Below are positions 1 to 11,440 of a stretch of 64,000 nucleotides of DNA, piece after piece; position 1 is the stretch's first letter, and each line of letters opens with the position of its first letter. Made by a program: the position numbers and the translations under genes. Source of the stretch: Amblyomma americanum (taxonomy: Eukaryota > Arthropoda > Arachnida > Ixodida > Ixodidae). Below the pieces are notes generated by a model, which did not search any database, was not told the DNA's origin, and saw only the letters and a program-made list of their open reading frames with translations. The stretch spans positions 86,066,639 to 86,130,638 of the forward strand of contig NC_135498.1 in NCBI RefSeq assembly GCF_052857255.1, given 5' to 3'.

Positions 1-250
1 ACCCGCGGCGTAGCGCAGCATGCAGGGCATGAAGAGCTGCTTTAGAGTCGGTGAAAACCGTCCAGTCATGTGGAGGTTCTTGACTGATGAACTCTACCGG
101 AGCCCGTAAGGCTGCGAGTTCCGCACCAGTTGAAGATGTTGGATAGGTCGTCTTTACTTTCCTGAAGATGGATCTGGCCGGTATCACCCCCATCAACAGC
201 AGCAACTGTTCTTGTTGAACGGGAACATCCTGTTACTACATACATTGCTG
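1..250 (-). mobile_element. Non-LTR retrotransposon RNase H remnant, cut by window edge
   Basis: Read on the minus strand from about position 160 to 1, the frame contains TSSTGAELAALRAPVEFISQ and then VFTDSKAALHALHAALRRG. These are the glutamate- and aspartate-bearing blocks of the RNase H domain found at the C-terminus of Jockey/R1/I-type retrotransposons. The upstream part (160-250) continues in a shifted frame, so the copy is not intact. The window ends inside the domain. It abuts a second RNase H fragment on the opposite strand at 259, so two remnants lie head to head. The family assignment rests on motif recognition only. Confidence 0.72.
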
Positions 251-258
251 TTGACACA

Positions 259-645
259 ATGAGAACATATATTCTGCACCTGACACGGGTTCCCTGTCAT
301 CTCCTCGCAACACTCCCAATAATTAGGCCGCGTACTGCATTTGCCAAAGTCATTGAAGCCCATCGCGCATATCTTCCACCGCAGTTCACCCCTGCGTCAA
401 GACCGAGCTCACCCTTATGGAGTCTTCATGAACCTCGGGTTCACCTCTCTATTCCTGGCATTAAAAAGAAAGCTGGTGTCTCACTACCCGCTCTCAAACA
501 ACTGACATTGAATCACCTGCATTCTTACCACAGTCACCGCATACATATTTACACAGATGGATCAGTTCACTCGACCAGTTCTGCGGGATGGTCGTTGAGG
601 CTGGCGGTCTGTATGACAAGATAATGCTGACGCAGCAGGCGGTTG
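259..645 (+). mobile_element. Non-LTR retrotransposon fragment: connection region plus start of RNase H
   Basis: The open frame at 259-624 contains ALKQLTLNHLHSYHSHRIHI followed by YTDGSVHSTSSAGW, the first catalytic aspartate block of retrotransposon RNase H and the usual linker before it. A frameshift near 588 moves the continuation (MVVEAGGLYDKIMLTQQAV) into the next frame. The later E and D blocks are missing here, so the copy is broken. It is oriented opposite to the fragment at 1-250. Confidence 0.68.
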
Positions 646-654
646 CAGAAAGTA

Positions 655-850
655 AGGTGTGTGGACGAGTTTCAGAAGTTGCCGGGTATAGTATGGACGC
701 TGCTGGGACAGGATAATAATAGTTTGAGAGATATGGGACAGGGAATTTGTCCTGCAATGGGCGCAGTCAAGGTGAGGATGACAGTGCACCTCAGAAAGGT
801 GTTCCCCGCACGCACACATTAGTGCCACATTGATTGTGTACAATAGAATC
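655..850 (+). mobile_element. RTE-like retrotransposon 3' end remnant
   Basis: The stretch with GTGGACGAGTTTCAGAAGTT, then the GGGAATTTGTCCTGCAATGG block, resembles the C-terminal end of RTE/ingi-type elements, which finish with a segment meaning roughly 'RGLCPAVG' before a short repeat tail. The same sequence recurs, better preserved, at 18,110-18,300, where the frame reads RAGHVIRS further upstream. The match continues past 850 into unique flank, so the element was already inserted before the two loci duplicated. Confidence 0.5.
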
Positions 851-1522
851 CTGAGGCACTGCCACAGAAAAAGAGATGCACGGATTTGAGGGTGTATTTG
901 AGGTTGATGATTCCGATCTTACCAGCCTCCTTTTTATCGCTCGAAGATGGTTATTATGCGGACAAGACGCCCGAGCTTTGACTACTTATAATTGTCGTTT
1001 CACCAACAGATGATATTAAAAATTCCGCAAGTCCGATTTCCCGCATCACAATGCTGCCCAACAAATGATGGCTGACCATGCGTTTAGAGCTGAAATCAAT
1101 CAAGGAGGACAAGATTTTGCTTCTTTCTCACAAAATACGTTTCACACATTACATACACACCCTTAGGGCCTGTCCTGTACCCCTAGCAGTTTTTTGCTCT
1201 TTATGAAAAAGTCGGCCAGCTTGCCTTTGCCAACAAACAGTTACTCAATAATAAGAAGCAGAACCACATTAACAACTACAAGGACGCCTATTAGCCACTG
1301 AAAGACGTAAATAATGATAACAAAAGGCAAATGTCCATGACGTTATGAAATCAATACATTTCGAAGGAGCCCGAAAAAATAGAATGTAGCTAGCGTCAAG
1401 AGACCAGCAGCAAAAATACGCGCCACGGAGAGAAAAGTAGCATTTTCAGGATTATTTGCAATCGACAACAACTGAAAAGGCATTCCGGGCAGAATAGTGA
1501 GAATAGTAATTTGAAAGAAACC

Positions 1523-1700
1523 AGTCACAAAAGACAATTAAGGGACAAGAGAAGGAATGTACACGCCACAACGACTGAACTGTTAACTGGGTGACAGTTG
1601 ACAGTCCAGTCGGTGTGGCGTGTACACTACTTCTCTTGTCCCTTGTCTTTTGTGACTTGTTTTTTTTTTCAAGTTTCTATGAACCAACTGGCCCGCATTT
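1523..1700 (+). mobile_element. Foldback, extremely truncated Penelope-like 3' end
   Basis: An imperfect inverted repeat, with arms at about 1,523-1,587 and 1,592-1,656 (roughly nine bases in ten matching), is followed by a T-tract and GAACCAACTGGCCCG at 1,681-1,695. The last motif is the terminal signature seen at the 3' end of the Penelope-like element at 34.5 kb and in the insert at 57.88-58.02 kb. Nothing of the coding region remains. I read it as a 3'-end-only insertion that copied part of its own tail in reverse. Confidence 0.55.
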
Positions 1701-1799
1701 AAACCCTTCTGTAGTGAGAATAACCGAAACGTACAGCTGACGGCCGCCACGTGCAATGGTTCTCCGCGTGCGCACTGACTGCGTGTGGACCGGGCAACC

Positions 1800-2415
1800 A
1801 CGGGAGCGTCAATGAATTGCGACGAGTGATGTGTGTGATGGATGCGGAGATGTGGAAACTCTAGAGCACCCGCTCCTTAACAGTGACGTGTTCGCCAATG
1901 CTTGTGGCGACATGCTTGCGGCCTATAGTGCGCTAGGCACACTACAAGACTCTCTTAAAACGCTATTGTGGTCGCACCCGTAAGCGAACGTGGGTGAGCC
2001 TCTGTGCATTCTTCGAACAGACGGGCTTGACGTCCCGTCTGTTCTCCGGAACGGAGTTGCACGCAGTGACCGGACACTGCGCGAGTTATACCTTGGGCCA
2101 TTAACAGATGGAGGCCCCACTCCGGTCGTAGTCACCGTAGCGTTGTGCTCGTGTGTTTCTATTGCTCCATCATGAACTAATCACGCGCACAACATGGACA
2201 AAATTCTCATTGTGTAAATAGTTTCTATATATAACCTCTCCCCTATTTTGTCTTACTGTGTTCTCACCTCATTCACTTCATTTCTGCATTCTTCCTGCTT
2301 TCCTTTATTTCCGCGGCCCTAGCTCAGGCGCTTCGCTATCGATGGCAGATGCCGGAGCTCGCAAAAATCTTTTCCTTAGTTTTTGTGGTTATTTAAATAA
2401 TACCGCTTACTACTG
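1800..2415 (+). mobile_element. Non-LTR retrotransposon 3' end with zinc-knuckle-like C-terminus
   Basis: One frame from about 1,833 to 1,983 reads CDGCGDVETLEHPLLNSDVF, the C-x2-C...H pattern that closes the ORF2 of R1/Jockey-type elements after RNase H. A stop at 1,981 and a shift to the frame containing LCILRTDGLD show it is decayed. The stretch to about 2,415 looks like its untranslated tail. Duplicate copy 5 continues without it (near 59,890), so the insertion is younger than the duplication, or was lost there. Confidence 0.6.
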
Positions 2416-4721
2416 CTACCACAGCGACAGCGCAGCAGAAAACAACATGCCTTGAAAACAGCTATCGAAGTGGTATTTGAGGGCAATTAGAGCGGTGACA
2501 TCTTTTTGTTTTGCAAATGTATCAGATCGAAATGACATAATACTTTTTATATAACATATTACAGACCCACACAAACAAAGCACCAAATTGTAAAGGTATC
2601 ATATCGGCTTTAAGTTTTATTTATTGTTGCTGGAAAGGTGAATATTAAATCGCCACACGAAAAGAAAAAAAAACGAACAGCCCTTTCACAATAGAAGGCT
2701 ACTGATGAAGAAAGCTAGCCTGGCGCGATTTTATGCGACCAAGGAGGTTTGACATCTTCTGAACCAGTGAGCTTCGCGGGAGCATTAGGAGAATTTGCGT
2801 TACTCCCTGGTTTGTCTGTTTCTCTTTATATGCGCTAATAACAGTTTGGCATGATGCAGTTATCGCCTTTCACACTATGCAATACTTAGAAAGCTCGAGG
2901 CGAAATTTTGGGCTGACACTATTTTGCAAGCAGTATCTACAGAAAATTCTTAAGGTATGCTAGAGTTTGCTGCAATTTGTTTTTCTCCGAATTCGCCCTA
3001 ACTTCTCCGGTGTCGGGTGCTCATGTATGAAAGTGAATAGGCGAACAGTTAGAGCCCAATGACGATTACGTGCAGAATTGGGCTATGCAACAATAAATTT
3101 TCTTACAATGCATATTTTATATTTACAATATATACATCCAGCGTATCTTCCCTGCGTCCCACGTCAGCTTCGTATTGCCTACCGCTATTACGCAAAATAT
3201 TATCAGGGGCGATATTAGCTCTGGCGATATCAGTGGATACCAACAGGCTGTAGTAGTGAGGATAGAATGCATTAGAACACTTTTCAACCTGCCATGTTAT
3301 AAATTCAGTATCCGCCGCAATCGCCCCAGACACTAATCGCTGAGGCTAGCTTATAGACGGGCAGTGTTCCACGTCTGGCAAGCGTTTCCAGCATGGACAC
3401 AGCAGTAAGCTATTGACAACTTAAACTAAAGCGCACTTAATGTAGACGCAGCAGCACAATTTTAAAAGAAGAGATAAGTGATTTTGCCAAGAAAAAAATA
3501 AAAAAACAACTGCTTGCGGCAAGTAAAACAATAGTTATTTTGAAATTAACATATTTAGAGAGCGCCGCCGGCAAGTACGCGAGAACGGTCAAGGTTTTGC
3601 ATGAAGTTCAGCAAGAAAACACAACAGCTCCTCAACAAAGTTGTGTTAAACATGATCAGTATCAACTTTGAGACAAAAGTTTCACTAAGATCCGCCGTAT
3701 TGAATGTTCAGCTTTTACTACGCCAAACGCCATCATGCATTCTAGCGCTGCCATAGTCGGACGGCACAGTTCAATCTTAAACATGTGCAGAGAGTATAGC
3801 GACAGCTGAGCTTAAAGGTGCACCAAAGAGGTATCTGAAGTCATCGTTTTACGGCGGGAACTCTAACTCCAAGTTCCAGGCATTCTTATAGACTTCAAGT
3901 TATTGTACTAGGCGGCAGATTGCCTTAATTAAATCAGATTAAACATCGCAGCTCCCGCCTTTCTTTTTTTTTTAGCGCAACGCAGCTGCCAGGAGGAGTC
4001 AGGAAACGCGTAAACCAGTCCTGTGGCGGCTGGCCGTTCTGCCATCGGTGGAGTGATACGCAACTCAAGCAGTCCACGTATATTTTTATTTACGTGGACC
4101 TAATTTGCGGCTGCCTTGTCTCTGCCTGAAACTATGCACGGAGGCCTAAAATTATATGTAAAAGCGAAAGCGAAGCCGGCACTGGTCTGGCTGAAAGGCA
4201 CTCCACGGGTTGGTTTACTCCACCTACTTTCCGCGTCGAGTTCAAAAAAAAAAGGTGGGAACCGGGAAGTTTAATACGATTTCATTAGGGCAATCGGCCG
4301 CACAGGACAATAAATCGAAGTTTCTTAGAATACCCGGAACGTGTGTATAGAGTCACCGTGGTAAAAACAGCAGGTCAGATCCCTCTTTAGAGCACCTTTA
4401 ACTTCAAGTCACGTAAGCACACAGAGAACACTGGTTAAAAAAGGCGTACCCGAAACATATTCTGTAAGCATCACACGATGATGGCAAAGGCTATTGCAGA
4501 AAGAAAAGGAAAATATGGGTGCCACGCGGCACCCGTTGCAGCATACATGAACTCACCCTCTAATGACGCGTGAACACAATATTACTTGACACAACGTTCT
4601 CTGACTGCTGCTGAATAGAAATTTTAACGAATGTTACAAACCAGATACTATGGTCCCTAAGCTAGGTTGTTCTGACCGATGTAGTCACTCACTATCAACT
4701 CCTCAGAAGGCTATTTCCTAC

Positions 4722-4985
4722 CTTTAGATTAGTCTCGGAGTCTTTTGGTAGTCTTGCATTTCTTTTTGACGTGTTGGTGGCCGATTTCTTGACGGTGGCT
4801 TCGGGACCGGCCTTTTCCTCGCCTCTGCCTCCTCCAACCTCTTCTGAGTCGATAATGCTGATCCATGTCCACGTTTGAAGGAGGTTCCACAGCAACAGTT
4901 GTTTTCGGATGCCTAGGTCCTTGCGGCTCATCTTGACCTTTTTTGTTTTCTCCCTGACTTGGGCCGAAATTCTGTCCATGTTCAT
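4722..4985 (-). pseudogene. Copy 1 of duplicated two-exon gene: first coding exon, frameshifted
   Basis: On the minus strand this aligns base by base with the first exon of copy 2. Shared landmarks are an ATG at the same place (4,985), a REK block, the acidic SEE stretch, VKKSATNTS and a final lysine before a GT donor (GTAGGA, 4,721-4,716). One base is missing near the KKRK block, which shifts the frame and would end translation before the donor. The terminal exon expected near 2.95-3.05 kb is reduced to a few bases (TCCGGTGTCGGG at about 3,009) because most of it is deleted. I classify this copy as dead. Whether its promoter is still used cannot be seen. Confidence 0.7.
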
Positions 4986-5560
4986 GTCAATAAGCAATGG
5001 CCCTCGAATCTGCTCAGAAATATTGCAGGCAGAAAGCCTTCGGCAACTGTCTTCAGCCAGCTGTGCTTGAACACGTTAAGTGGCACATTAAATTCTCTAA
5101 GCACATCACACATTTGAGAAAAGGTCGCTCGTACAGAGACTAAACCATGGCTCCGCCAATGGCCTTGACCGGTGCATGAAGGGGAATTTGGTGCAGGTGG
5201 AAGATCAAAGAGATAAGAAGAAAAATGTTTGTAATTTCCTGGTGACCACTGGAACCAGATAGTAGAAAGATTAAGGAGACCAGACCCTTCCTACGTTTCT
5301 AGTAAACATATGACTGCTGACCTCATTTTTTAGACCATATTTTTTTTCTGCCAGCAGTTTTTTCCCCTTCTTTCAGATTGCAGCAGGCTGAAGGGTGTTG
5401 AGAAGGAGAAAGCAGCAGTAGATTTATGCTGTGTTTGAAATTTGAAAATGCGATAAGAAATACTCTTGGTAGCGAGCAGCAGAATCTCTCTGGAGCTTGA
5501 GAGCCAGCATACAATTCAATCAGTTCAGTTCGCATGGGTAATTGTGTCGAAAAGAGAGGC

Positions 5561-7230
5561 TATTAATTTAATGAATCAAAATTTTTGATACTGTCTATAC
5601 CCTATGCTTTTTCCCAGATATTAGCCAACAAAATCCTATATATTATTCTTATAATATTCGTACCCATCTTTCTGGGCCATCAGAAAGTATATTCAGATAA
5701 AACTTAAGAACGCTGTGCCTCTTCAACGTCAAACACTCTTAACGAAAATTCGTCCCCTTGTGAGCAATAGCAGCCGTTAGTCCCCGTGAGCAGCGCGAAA
5801 GGAGCAACTGCGATCGCGTGCGTGCCGTGTGCAGACTTCGGGGACAAAATACCTAGTCCTTGGCCTAAAAAGGGCTAACCGAGAGACGAACGACAGAATT
5901 TGCTCCCACTGCTTCGCCGTTACTCCCCAGACATGGCGGCAGCAACCCTCAAGGCAGTACCCCTCGCTTCACACTGAATTTTTCGTTGTTACTGACTATT
6001 TAGTGCATTCACTGGAGACAAATGGGGCACAGGTTTATCGTTTCGTCTCCTTTGACGTATAAGAAAACGTATATTTGGTAAATTTGATTTATTTTTCATT
6101 TAGGGTGATGATTCGGACGCTGCAAGGCTTCAGATGTGCGTCGGTTTGTTGAAAAAATTGTTTGCCGTCCTGAAACCAGATGGCGCCACTAGTCTGCCAA
6201 CTAAAAGAGAGTTTGTGAGATATGGCGTAAAGTCCTGCAAAATACCTGCGTTTAGCGTATGGAAGCTTGCGTACGCGAATGGTACGTCGACAGCGTCGCT
6301 TTATAAACTTTTCTAACTATATTTGCGTACGCCAAGAGCTGCTTGGTGATGGCTGGGAAGTGTGAACGAGGCAGCATTTCGGCGGCGGCAGAGGATTTCG
6401 CTCGCTCTGGCCGCAGAATGCCATAGTGTACTGAGCCATAAGGCCAGTGACAGCACCGCTGCTGTCCGTGCCGAAGAGGATGGGCTGTTCTGCGTCAGAT
6501 AAAGGCTTCGTGGCATTGAATAGACTGGCAGCTGGGAAAGTGGATAAACACGCACTACGAGGTTCAATATGAACCGAATGTGAGTTTAAAGGCTGAGCGT
6601 TAAGCTAGCATATGCCGTTTCATTTCGTTGCCGTTTGTTTACGGGCTTGTCTAATGCTGCGTAAGTACCGGCGACATTTAGTGAAACGGTGAGCGGCAAA
6701 TATTCTATTCCCCAACGCCACTGCCCGCCAGTAAAACAAACGAATTGAACCACGGTCTTCTGTATTAGTTTCCGACCGGCCCCCAATGAGCAGTTGCCAG
6801 TTGCTACAAAATAAGAAAGCCTTATTCAGAAAGGAAAAAAAGAAACGAAATGAAAACAAGGATTTGCGATTGCCAAGTAAAGGCTAGTATGTATGGGCGG
6901 TTCGACTCTTCTTTTTGGCCAAAGACACCATTTAAACCACCCTGCGTATAACTTAAGCCTTACATAAGCTTGTTGCAAAATCATGACAGCAAAATCACCA
7001 TACTTTGCAATACGTTTCATTAACCTGCGAGCGTTAACCGAAACAATATGCGTGATCCGTGTATAAGGCGCTTAATTAAAACTTCGCACTGTCTGTTGTG
7101 GTGGCCTGGTTATATCACGCTTAATTCCAAATCCAAAGGTGGCAGTTCAAAATCTGGTATTTTCTTCTGTGTTGATTTCTATTTCCCTTCTTGTTCTATT
7201 AAGTGATAGTGGTTTGCCTGTTATATATAA
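5561..7230. other. No gene recognised
   Basis: The ORFs here are short and unrelated to anything I recognise. A fragment at 5,690-5,735 (GATAAAACTTAAGAACGCTG) resembles one arm of the local MITE family. The stretch 6,230-6,330 repeats GCGTACGC-containing segments 90 bp apart (about 6,270 and 6,325) with no further structure. Relative to copies 2 and 5 of the duplicon this region looks like inserted sequence. Confidence 0.5.
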
Positions 7231-7429
7231 TAAGTGTTTCCTCCCGGACAACCCCGCTATCGTTTGCAATTTTTCTTGAACAGGCTGCTCCCGCGGGGAA
7301 ACTTTTGCGCCCCTTTCCTAGGGGACCAACACTTGCACCCTTTAGAGTTGACCCCGAAAAGGACTAATGGTTGTGGCAAATCAGTTCGTCCCAAAGAGAC
7401 TAACCTCACACCCATTTTTAATCCTTTTT

Positions 7430-7620
7430 GGCTTAGAGTGAAGGACCACCTTTTAATCCGATGGCGTTTGTCTATCTTTATGAACTTGCCAGTGTGACAA
7501 CGCAGGGAGTTGTCGACGAATTGGATAATCCTTTTCCTCTCTAATGGAGGAGAGACCTCTCTCTTCATTGTGGTGCGGATGCCTCCATTTCCCCGCTGAC
7601 ACGGTCGTGCTGGTAATGTT
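7430..7620 (+). mobile_element. MITE family, partial copy
   Basis: The stretch GGATAATCCTTTTCCTCT at 7,525, its flanking AGGAGAGACC and the upstream GAAGGACCACCTTTTAATCC match the core and inner left arm of the full-length MITE at 22,855-23,150. The outer arms are missing or diverged. Confidence 0.6.
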
Positions 7621-7639
7621 TCTTTTGCTTTTTTTTGTT

Positions 7640-9110
7640 TTTCTTTTTGTCTGCGCCTAGAGTGAGTTCCACGCAAAACTGACGGTTCATCCCTGAGATC
7701 CTCCTAAAGAAATTAATGGGAATTTTCAGAAGCTATAGTGTCTCTAAATGTGGTTAAATTTTCATGAAGTTTGTGGCAGCGTTTTTTTTTAGTGACTACT
7801 AGAAATCTTACGGGAAGATTTTATTTTTTATGCTTCATTTTATACCAATCGGAGGTAGATATGCTTATGGCTCGAACACGTCCTCTGAAATTAAAAAGGC
7901 CGATGTTTTCTTGAGTTCTGCCGAAATAAAGCAAGTATGCCTTATTTTGTAGAGATTTCTGTGTGTTAGGTTGAGCACTCTTTGAAATAGACAACTACGA
8001 GCTGACACATATGCTTTAACGTTTGGGCTATGCGAACACGGGGGAATAAGCAGAAATTGTCTTCCTCCTTATTGCCTAAAACAAATAAAATTTATATGAG
8101 TGCAGTTCACATGTGTAAGTGCGTTTAGAAGAGGCGCTATGATTTCTATGCTGTTAACATTTAGATGATGTGTCTAGTGTGTGCTTGCTCTCAGATATGA
8201 GCCTCCAGAATCCCACATCAATCCGCACAATATCCAAAGCCATCTTTCTTGGAAACTACCAGCTAGAGTCGGATAAAACGTAAGCACACACAACCTTTTC
8301 CCCGTCAAAGGGCCCCCTTCCAACCAATTCCGTGGGTTGACTCTTATGTTCTGCCAGAGTGAAAAAGTAGAGTTGTGAACGAAATGGGACAAACCTTTTG
8401 CTCTAACGTGGTGCATAGACCCCTCTAAGAATGCGGAACTGATCCCTGCATTGTCCGGCTGGTGGGGTCATGTCATTTATTGTGTTCATTGTATTTTTCT
8501 TCTCTGCTCTCTGCGCCGTGAGTAACCTTCATGCAAAGCTGGCGATTCACTACTGACAGCCTCCCTAGGAAATACATGGGAAGTTTCAGCAGCTATCGCT
8601 TATTTAAATATGGTTCTATATCAATGTGGTTTGTGGCAGTTTTTTCTTTTTGGTGGATAAAAGAAATGTTGCGCACAAATTTTTTGTTTAATTTTTGTTA
8701 GAAATCAGAGGTAAATATCGAGGAAAACGGTACTTTTATATAAACGGGTCTGTTATGCCGTCTTGTAACGAAAAACTAAACAAAATATATATACGCTGAC
8801 CCCAACATTTACTTCCTCTTTCTTTTTCGATGGTTAACACGCAATTTTCATCCACATTGAGACTACTTTTTGCGCTTTAGAGGCTCTTGAACTTGTGGTT
8901 GCATTTTCTGGGGAGATTTGAAATTCGCGCCAAATTTTACATGTCACGTGCCTCCATCTGGCTCCAAATTGTTTTGTCGCTACTACACTCTACCAGCAGC
9001 CTGTTACTTATCTATGTTCGTGGCCGCAGAATTCTCTCAGAACTTCGACGAACTAGTCTTCTTTATTACCTTTTTTTCTTACTTGGGATGTATTCGTAAA
9101 ACGTCTTTGC
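7640..9110. repeat. Dispersed repeat segments, partly inverted relative to 28.2-28.9 kb
   Basis: Two direct copies of one sequence lie at about 7,680-7,830 and 8,545-8,700 (shared: CCTAGGAAATACATGGGAA-like, then GTTTGTGGCAG with a T-tract). The same sequence occurs in reverse at 28,540-28,700 and 44,510-44,680. At 9,025-9,060, CTCTCAGAACTTCGACGAAC is the reverse of 28,290-28,310. At 7,950-8,170 there is a direct match to 22,590-22,760 and 63,680-63,840. A truncated MITE arm lies at 8,265-8,330. Confidence 0.65.
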
Positions 9111-9507
9111 TTTTCTTTTTTGATCGACGTTGCGGAGCAATTTTACGGGATTCTGAAGCAGCTGCATTGCCAACAAAAAGGAACCTCACACCCAAAAAGC
9201 CAGGTCAAGCCCGAAAGCTCCCCCAACCCCCCTTCCCCTGTGGATGCCACAAAATAAGGCATTGTTTGTGATCAAAATATATGTGGCTCACAGGAACATG
9301 CCTCCTCTTTCTAGACAGGTTGGGAGAACGGCATAGTTCCTTCCCTAATGCAGATTTGCAATGACTCAAGTGAAAGCAGTTCAATAACACCGGCAAATAC
9401 ACCTTAAAGGATTCATGCCAGCCATTAGCAGCGTTTACATGAACCCGACGGGGAAGAAATTCACTCGAGTTTTCGGGTAGAATACCAGTTACAAGGGTTC
9501 AAGCTAA
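9111..9507. other. No gene recognised
   Basis: Pyrimidine-rich patches and a CCCCCAACCCCCC run near 9,220 are present. No coding or element signature is visible. Confidence 0.45.
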
Positions 9508-9552
9508 GCGTTGTTGGAATTGAGGTAGCAGCATCCCACCGCTGCAACCAGT

Positions 9553-10345
9553 TGTTGGGATTCAGGTAGCGTGACTGGGCCGGAGAAGAGACGAGGGTGA
9601 TTGGAGGAAGAAAACTCGGAAAACTTTATACAAGGAGTATACAGATAATGTACAAGTACGGGCAACTGAGAGTGCTTCTCAGTAAAGAGAGCTTCTTAGC
9701 AGTCGGGTGTATCTGGTACCTCTCAAGAGGGGGGCTCTCTTCTGGTACAAAAACCAGCAGGTCCTTAAATACTCTCCGTTTTCCCCAGATCCCTAGCTGG
9801 GAAACACAGTTCGAAGAAAGATGTCCAATCACACGATGGCACTGTTAGTACTACCCACGACAGGGCGGTCCTGATGTTTCCACGCAGTTCGGTCGAGGGA
9901 AAGGGAACAGGACCCGGTCAAGTTGTCCACGCGGCCTCCATTTGGGCGCGCACGTGTCGGACCGCGCCCATGTTGAGCCGGAAGACGCCTGCATGACACA
10001 GGAATGCAGGCTGTCTCCCAGCAGGGTTTGAAAGATCTTGTACTCTTGACCGGTACGCCGAAGCTCTGTCGAAGGTGCGGCATTGGGAAATTGTTCAACC
10101 CCGGCGAGACCAAAGGGGACCACACTGATACCGCACTTCGTCGTCTGAGGACCGGAATGAATACGCTTATGGTCGTCGCTGCTTCCGGCATTCCTGCAGC
10201 CACGTCTCCCCTACAGGGCTCACCCTTCCTCGCGGTGGTCCTCAGGGAATCCTCCCCATGCCCAACTTCGCTGAACTCCACAGCAGGAAGGAAGCGCGAG
10301 CACACAGCGTGCCTAGTCGACTCGAGAGTCGACTGGTCGGGTACA
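9553..10345 (-). mobile_element. Putative LTR with adjoining primer-binding-site-like sequence
   Basis: Read on the minus strand, the segment begins TGTACCCGACC at 10,345. It holds a TATTTAA-like promoter box near 9,770 and a TATAAAG-like polyadenylation candidate near 9,625, and ends CTGAATCCCAACA at 9,553. Immediately after comes CTGGTTGCAGCGGTGGGAT, the style of leader seen next to the 5' LTR of Ty3/gypsy-type elements. Only about 45 bp of internal sequence remain before the homology is lost. The 18-bp LTR end is repeated with changes at 9,508-9,526, beyond the leader. The GC-rich open frames inside (for example 10,004-10,576) are incidental. The 10,345 boundary is a guess from the TG start. 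Confidence 0.45.
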
Positions 10346-10559
10346 ATCAACTCCGCCCCACGGAGTAGATTCACTAATCCCGACCTGCCGCGATGTGCTA
10401 TTAACTCTATCGAGTCGAAGAGTCGTGTAGGTGCGAGGATAAATGCGAAATTTTATTTCGCTGGCCCCAACCGGCCTCTGAAATATCGGTTACGTGCCTC
10501 AGTTTTGATATCAGCTACTGCTCGCACTCAAGGCGCTGCTCTAAACTTTTTTTCTTCTG

Positions 10560-11440
10560 CAGTTGAACTGGTCTAAAGGCGCCTCAGTGGGCCCGCCCTT
10601 TGCCAGCGCGCCTCGACTCGCTAAAATTGTGTTCATGTGCCGAAACACGCAGTCGTCGAAATTGTTGACCTTGTTCAGCCCGACCCGACGATATCGTGTT
10701 AGTGTAAACAGGGCTAATGGAGTGGACCGATTGTCAAGAGGTTGAGGTCAACCCCCTTTCAAAGAAAAACTTTCCAGTTACCTTGATAGACTTGCCAGGA
10801 AAATGGGCCGTCTTGCTTTTTCCTGCTAAGCCTCTGCTGCCCTGCAATGTCGTAATAACCGGTCGAAGCCAAATGGGATGGAGAATATGCCACTGCTTTC
10901 TTGATTTGTGTGGCGACGAACCTCGGACCATGGCTCGCAAATGATTTAAATACGCGCCTCTGGCTCCAGACTAGTGAACCCAAAATGTGCCGCATCGGCA
11001 TCGACATGTCCTTTTTCTAATCAAATCTTTGGTCGAGTGTCATTCTTTTCTTTCTAATTCTCCTTCCGATCAGGCATATATATTTGCAAAAATATTGACC
11101 TTGTTATCAGTGAGGGTGGTGCCGGCTGTACGGATGTTTCGCGTGTGCACACTACGTGCAAAAACGATCGTGCGGGTTTCTGAGCCTCTACTACGGAATA
11201 GACATCCGTGTGGGGAAAACAATGTTAAATGAAAGAGGCACGGCCTGGCTGGAAAAATTATCCAGTTTTGCATGTCTGAAACGTTCCCCAACCGCCGCTC
11301 TTCTCAAAATTAAAGCCGCGTCGGTATGCGTCAAACCTAGTCGCACCTGCTGCATCAAGCTGCCAAAAGCCGCACATTTCAATCATATAAGCGCTGCGAA
11401 GGGTCGGTATGTATATACAAAGGCATACTAAAAAAACGTC
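10560..11440 (-). repeat. Inverted copy of the 27.4-27.7 kb and 41.2-42.1 kb duplicon segments
   Basis: The reverse complement of 10,560-10,770 contains GGGGGTTGACCTCAACCTC and TTTTAGCGAGTCGAGGCGC, matching 27,450-27,610 and 41,980-42,140. The reverse complement of 11,240-11,430 matches 41,248-41,450. There the two inferred peptides share AASVCVK, SRT, LPK and FNH blocks. The LTR at 9.55-10.35 kb lies within this inverted block. Confidence 0.65.

Larger units (their letters stand above)
655..5560. repeat. Duplicon core module, copy 1
   Basis: This stretch is colinear with 18,110-21,900 and 59,340-63,420. Matching landmarks include CCCGCATCACAATGCTGCCC (about 1,040; near-match at 59,433), TTTGAGGGCAATTA (2,477; 59,949), TCGCGGGAGCATTAGG (2,775; 60,436), the AGGCGAACAGTTAGA/AGACGAATAGTTAGA pair (3,040; 61,300) and GGCAAGCGTTTCCAGCATGG (3,376). 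It is interrupted at about 1,523-2,415 by retroelement sequence absent from copy 5. It carries the decayed first exon of the duplicated gene at 4,722-4,985. Confidence 0.8.

Noticed and set aside
10004..10576. 190-codon plus ORF overlapping a 181-codon minus ORF
   Set aside because: Both lie in GC-rich LTR-like sequence with promoter and polyadenylation features on the minus strand. Neither has a recognisable domain, and open frames on both strands are expected from composition.
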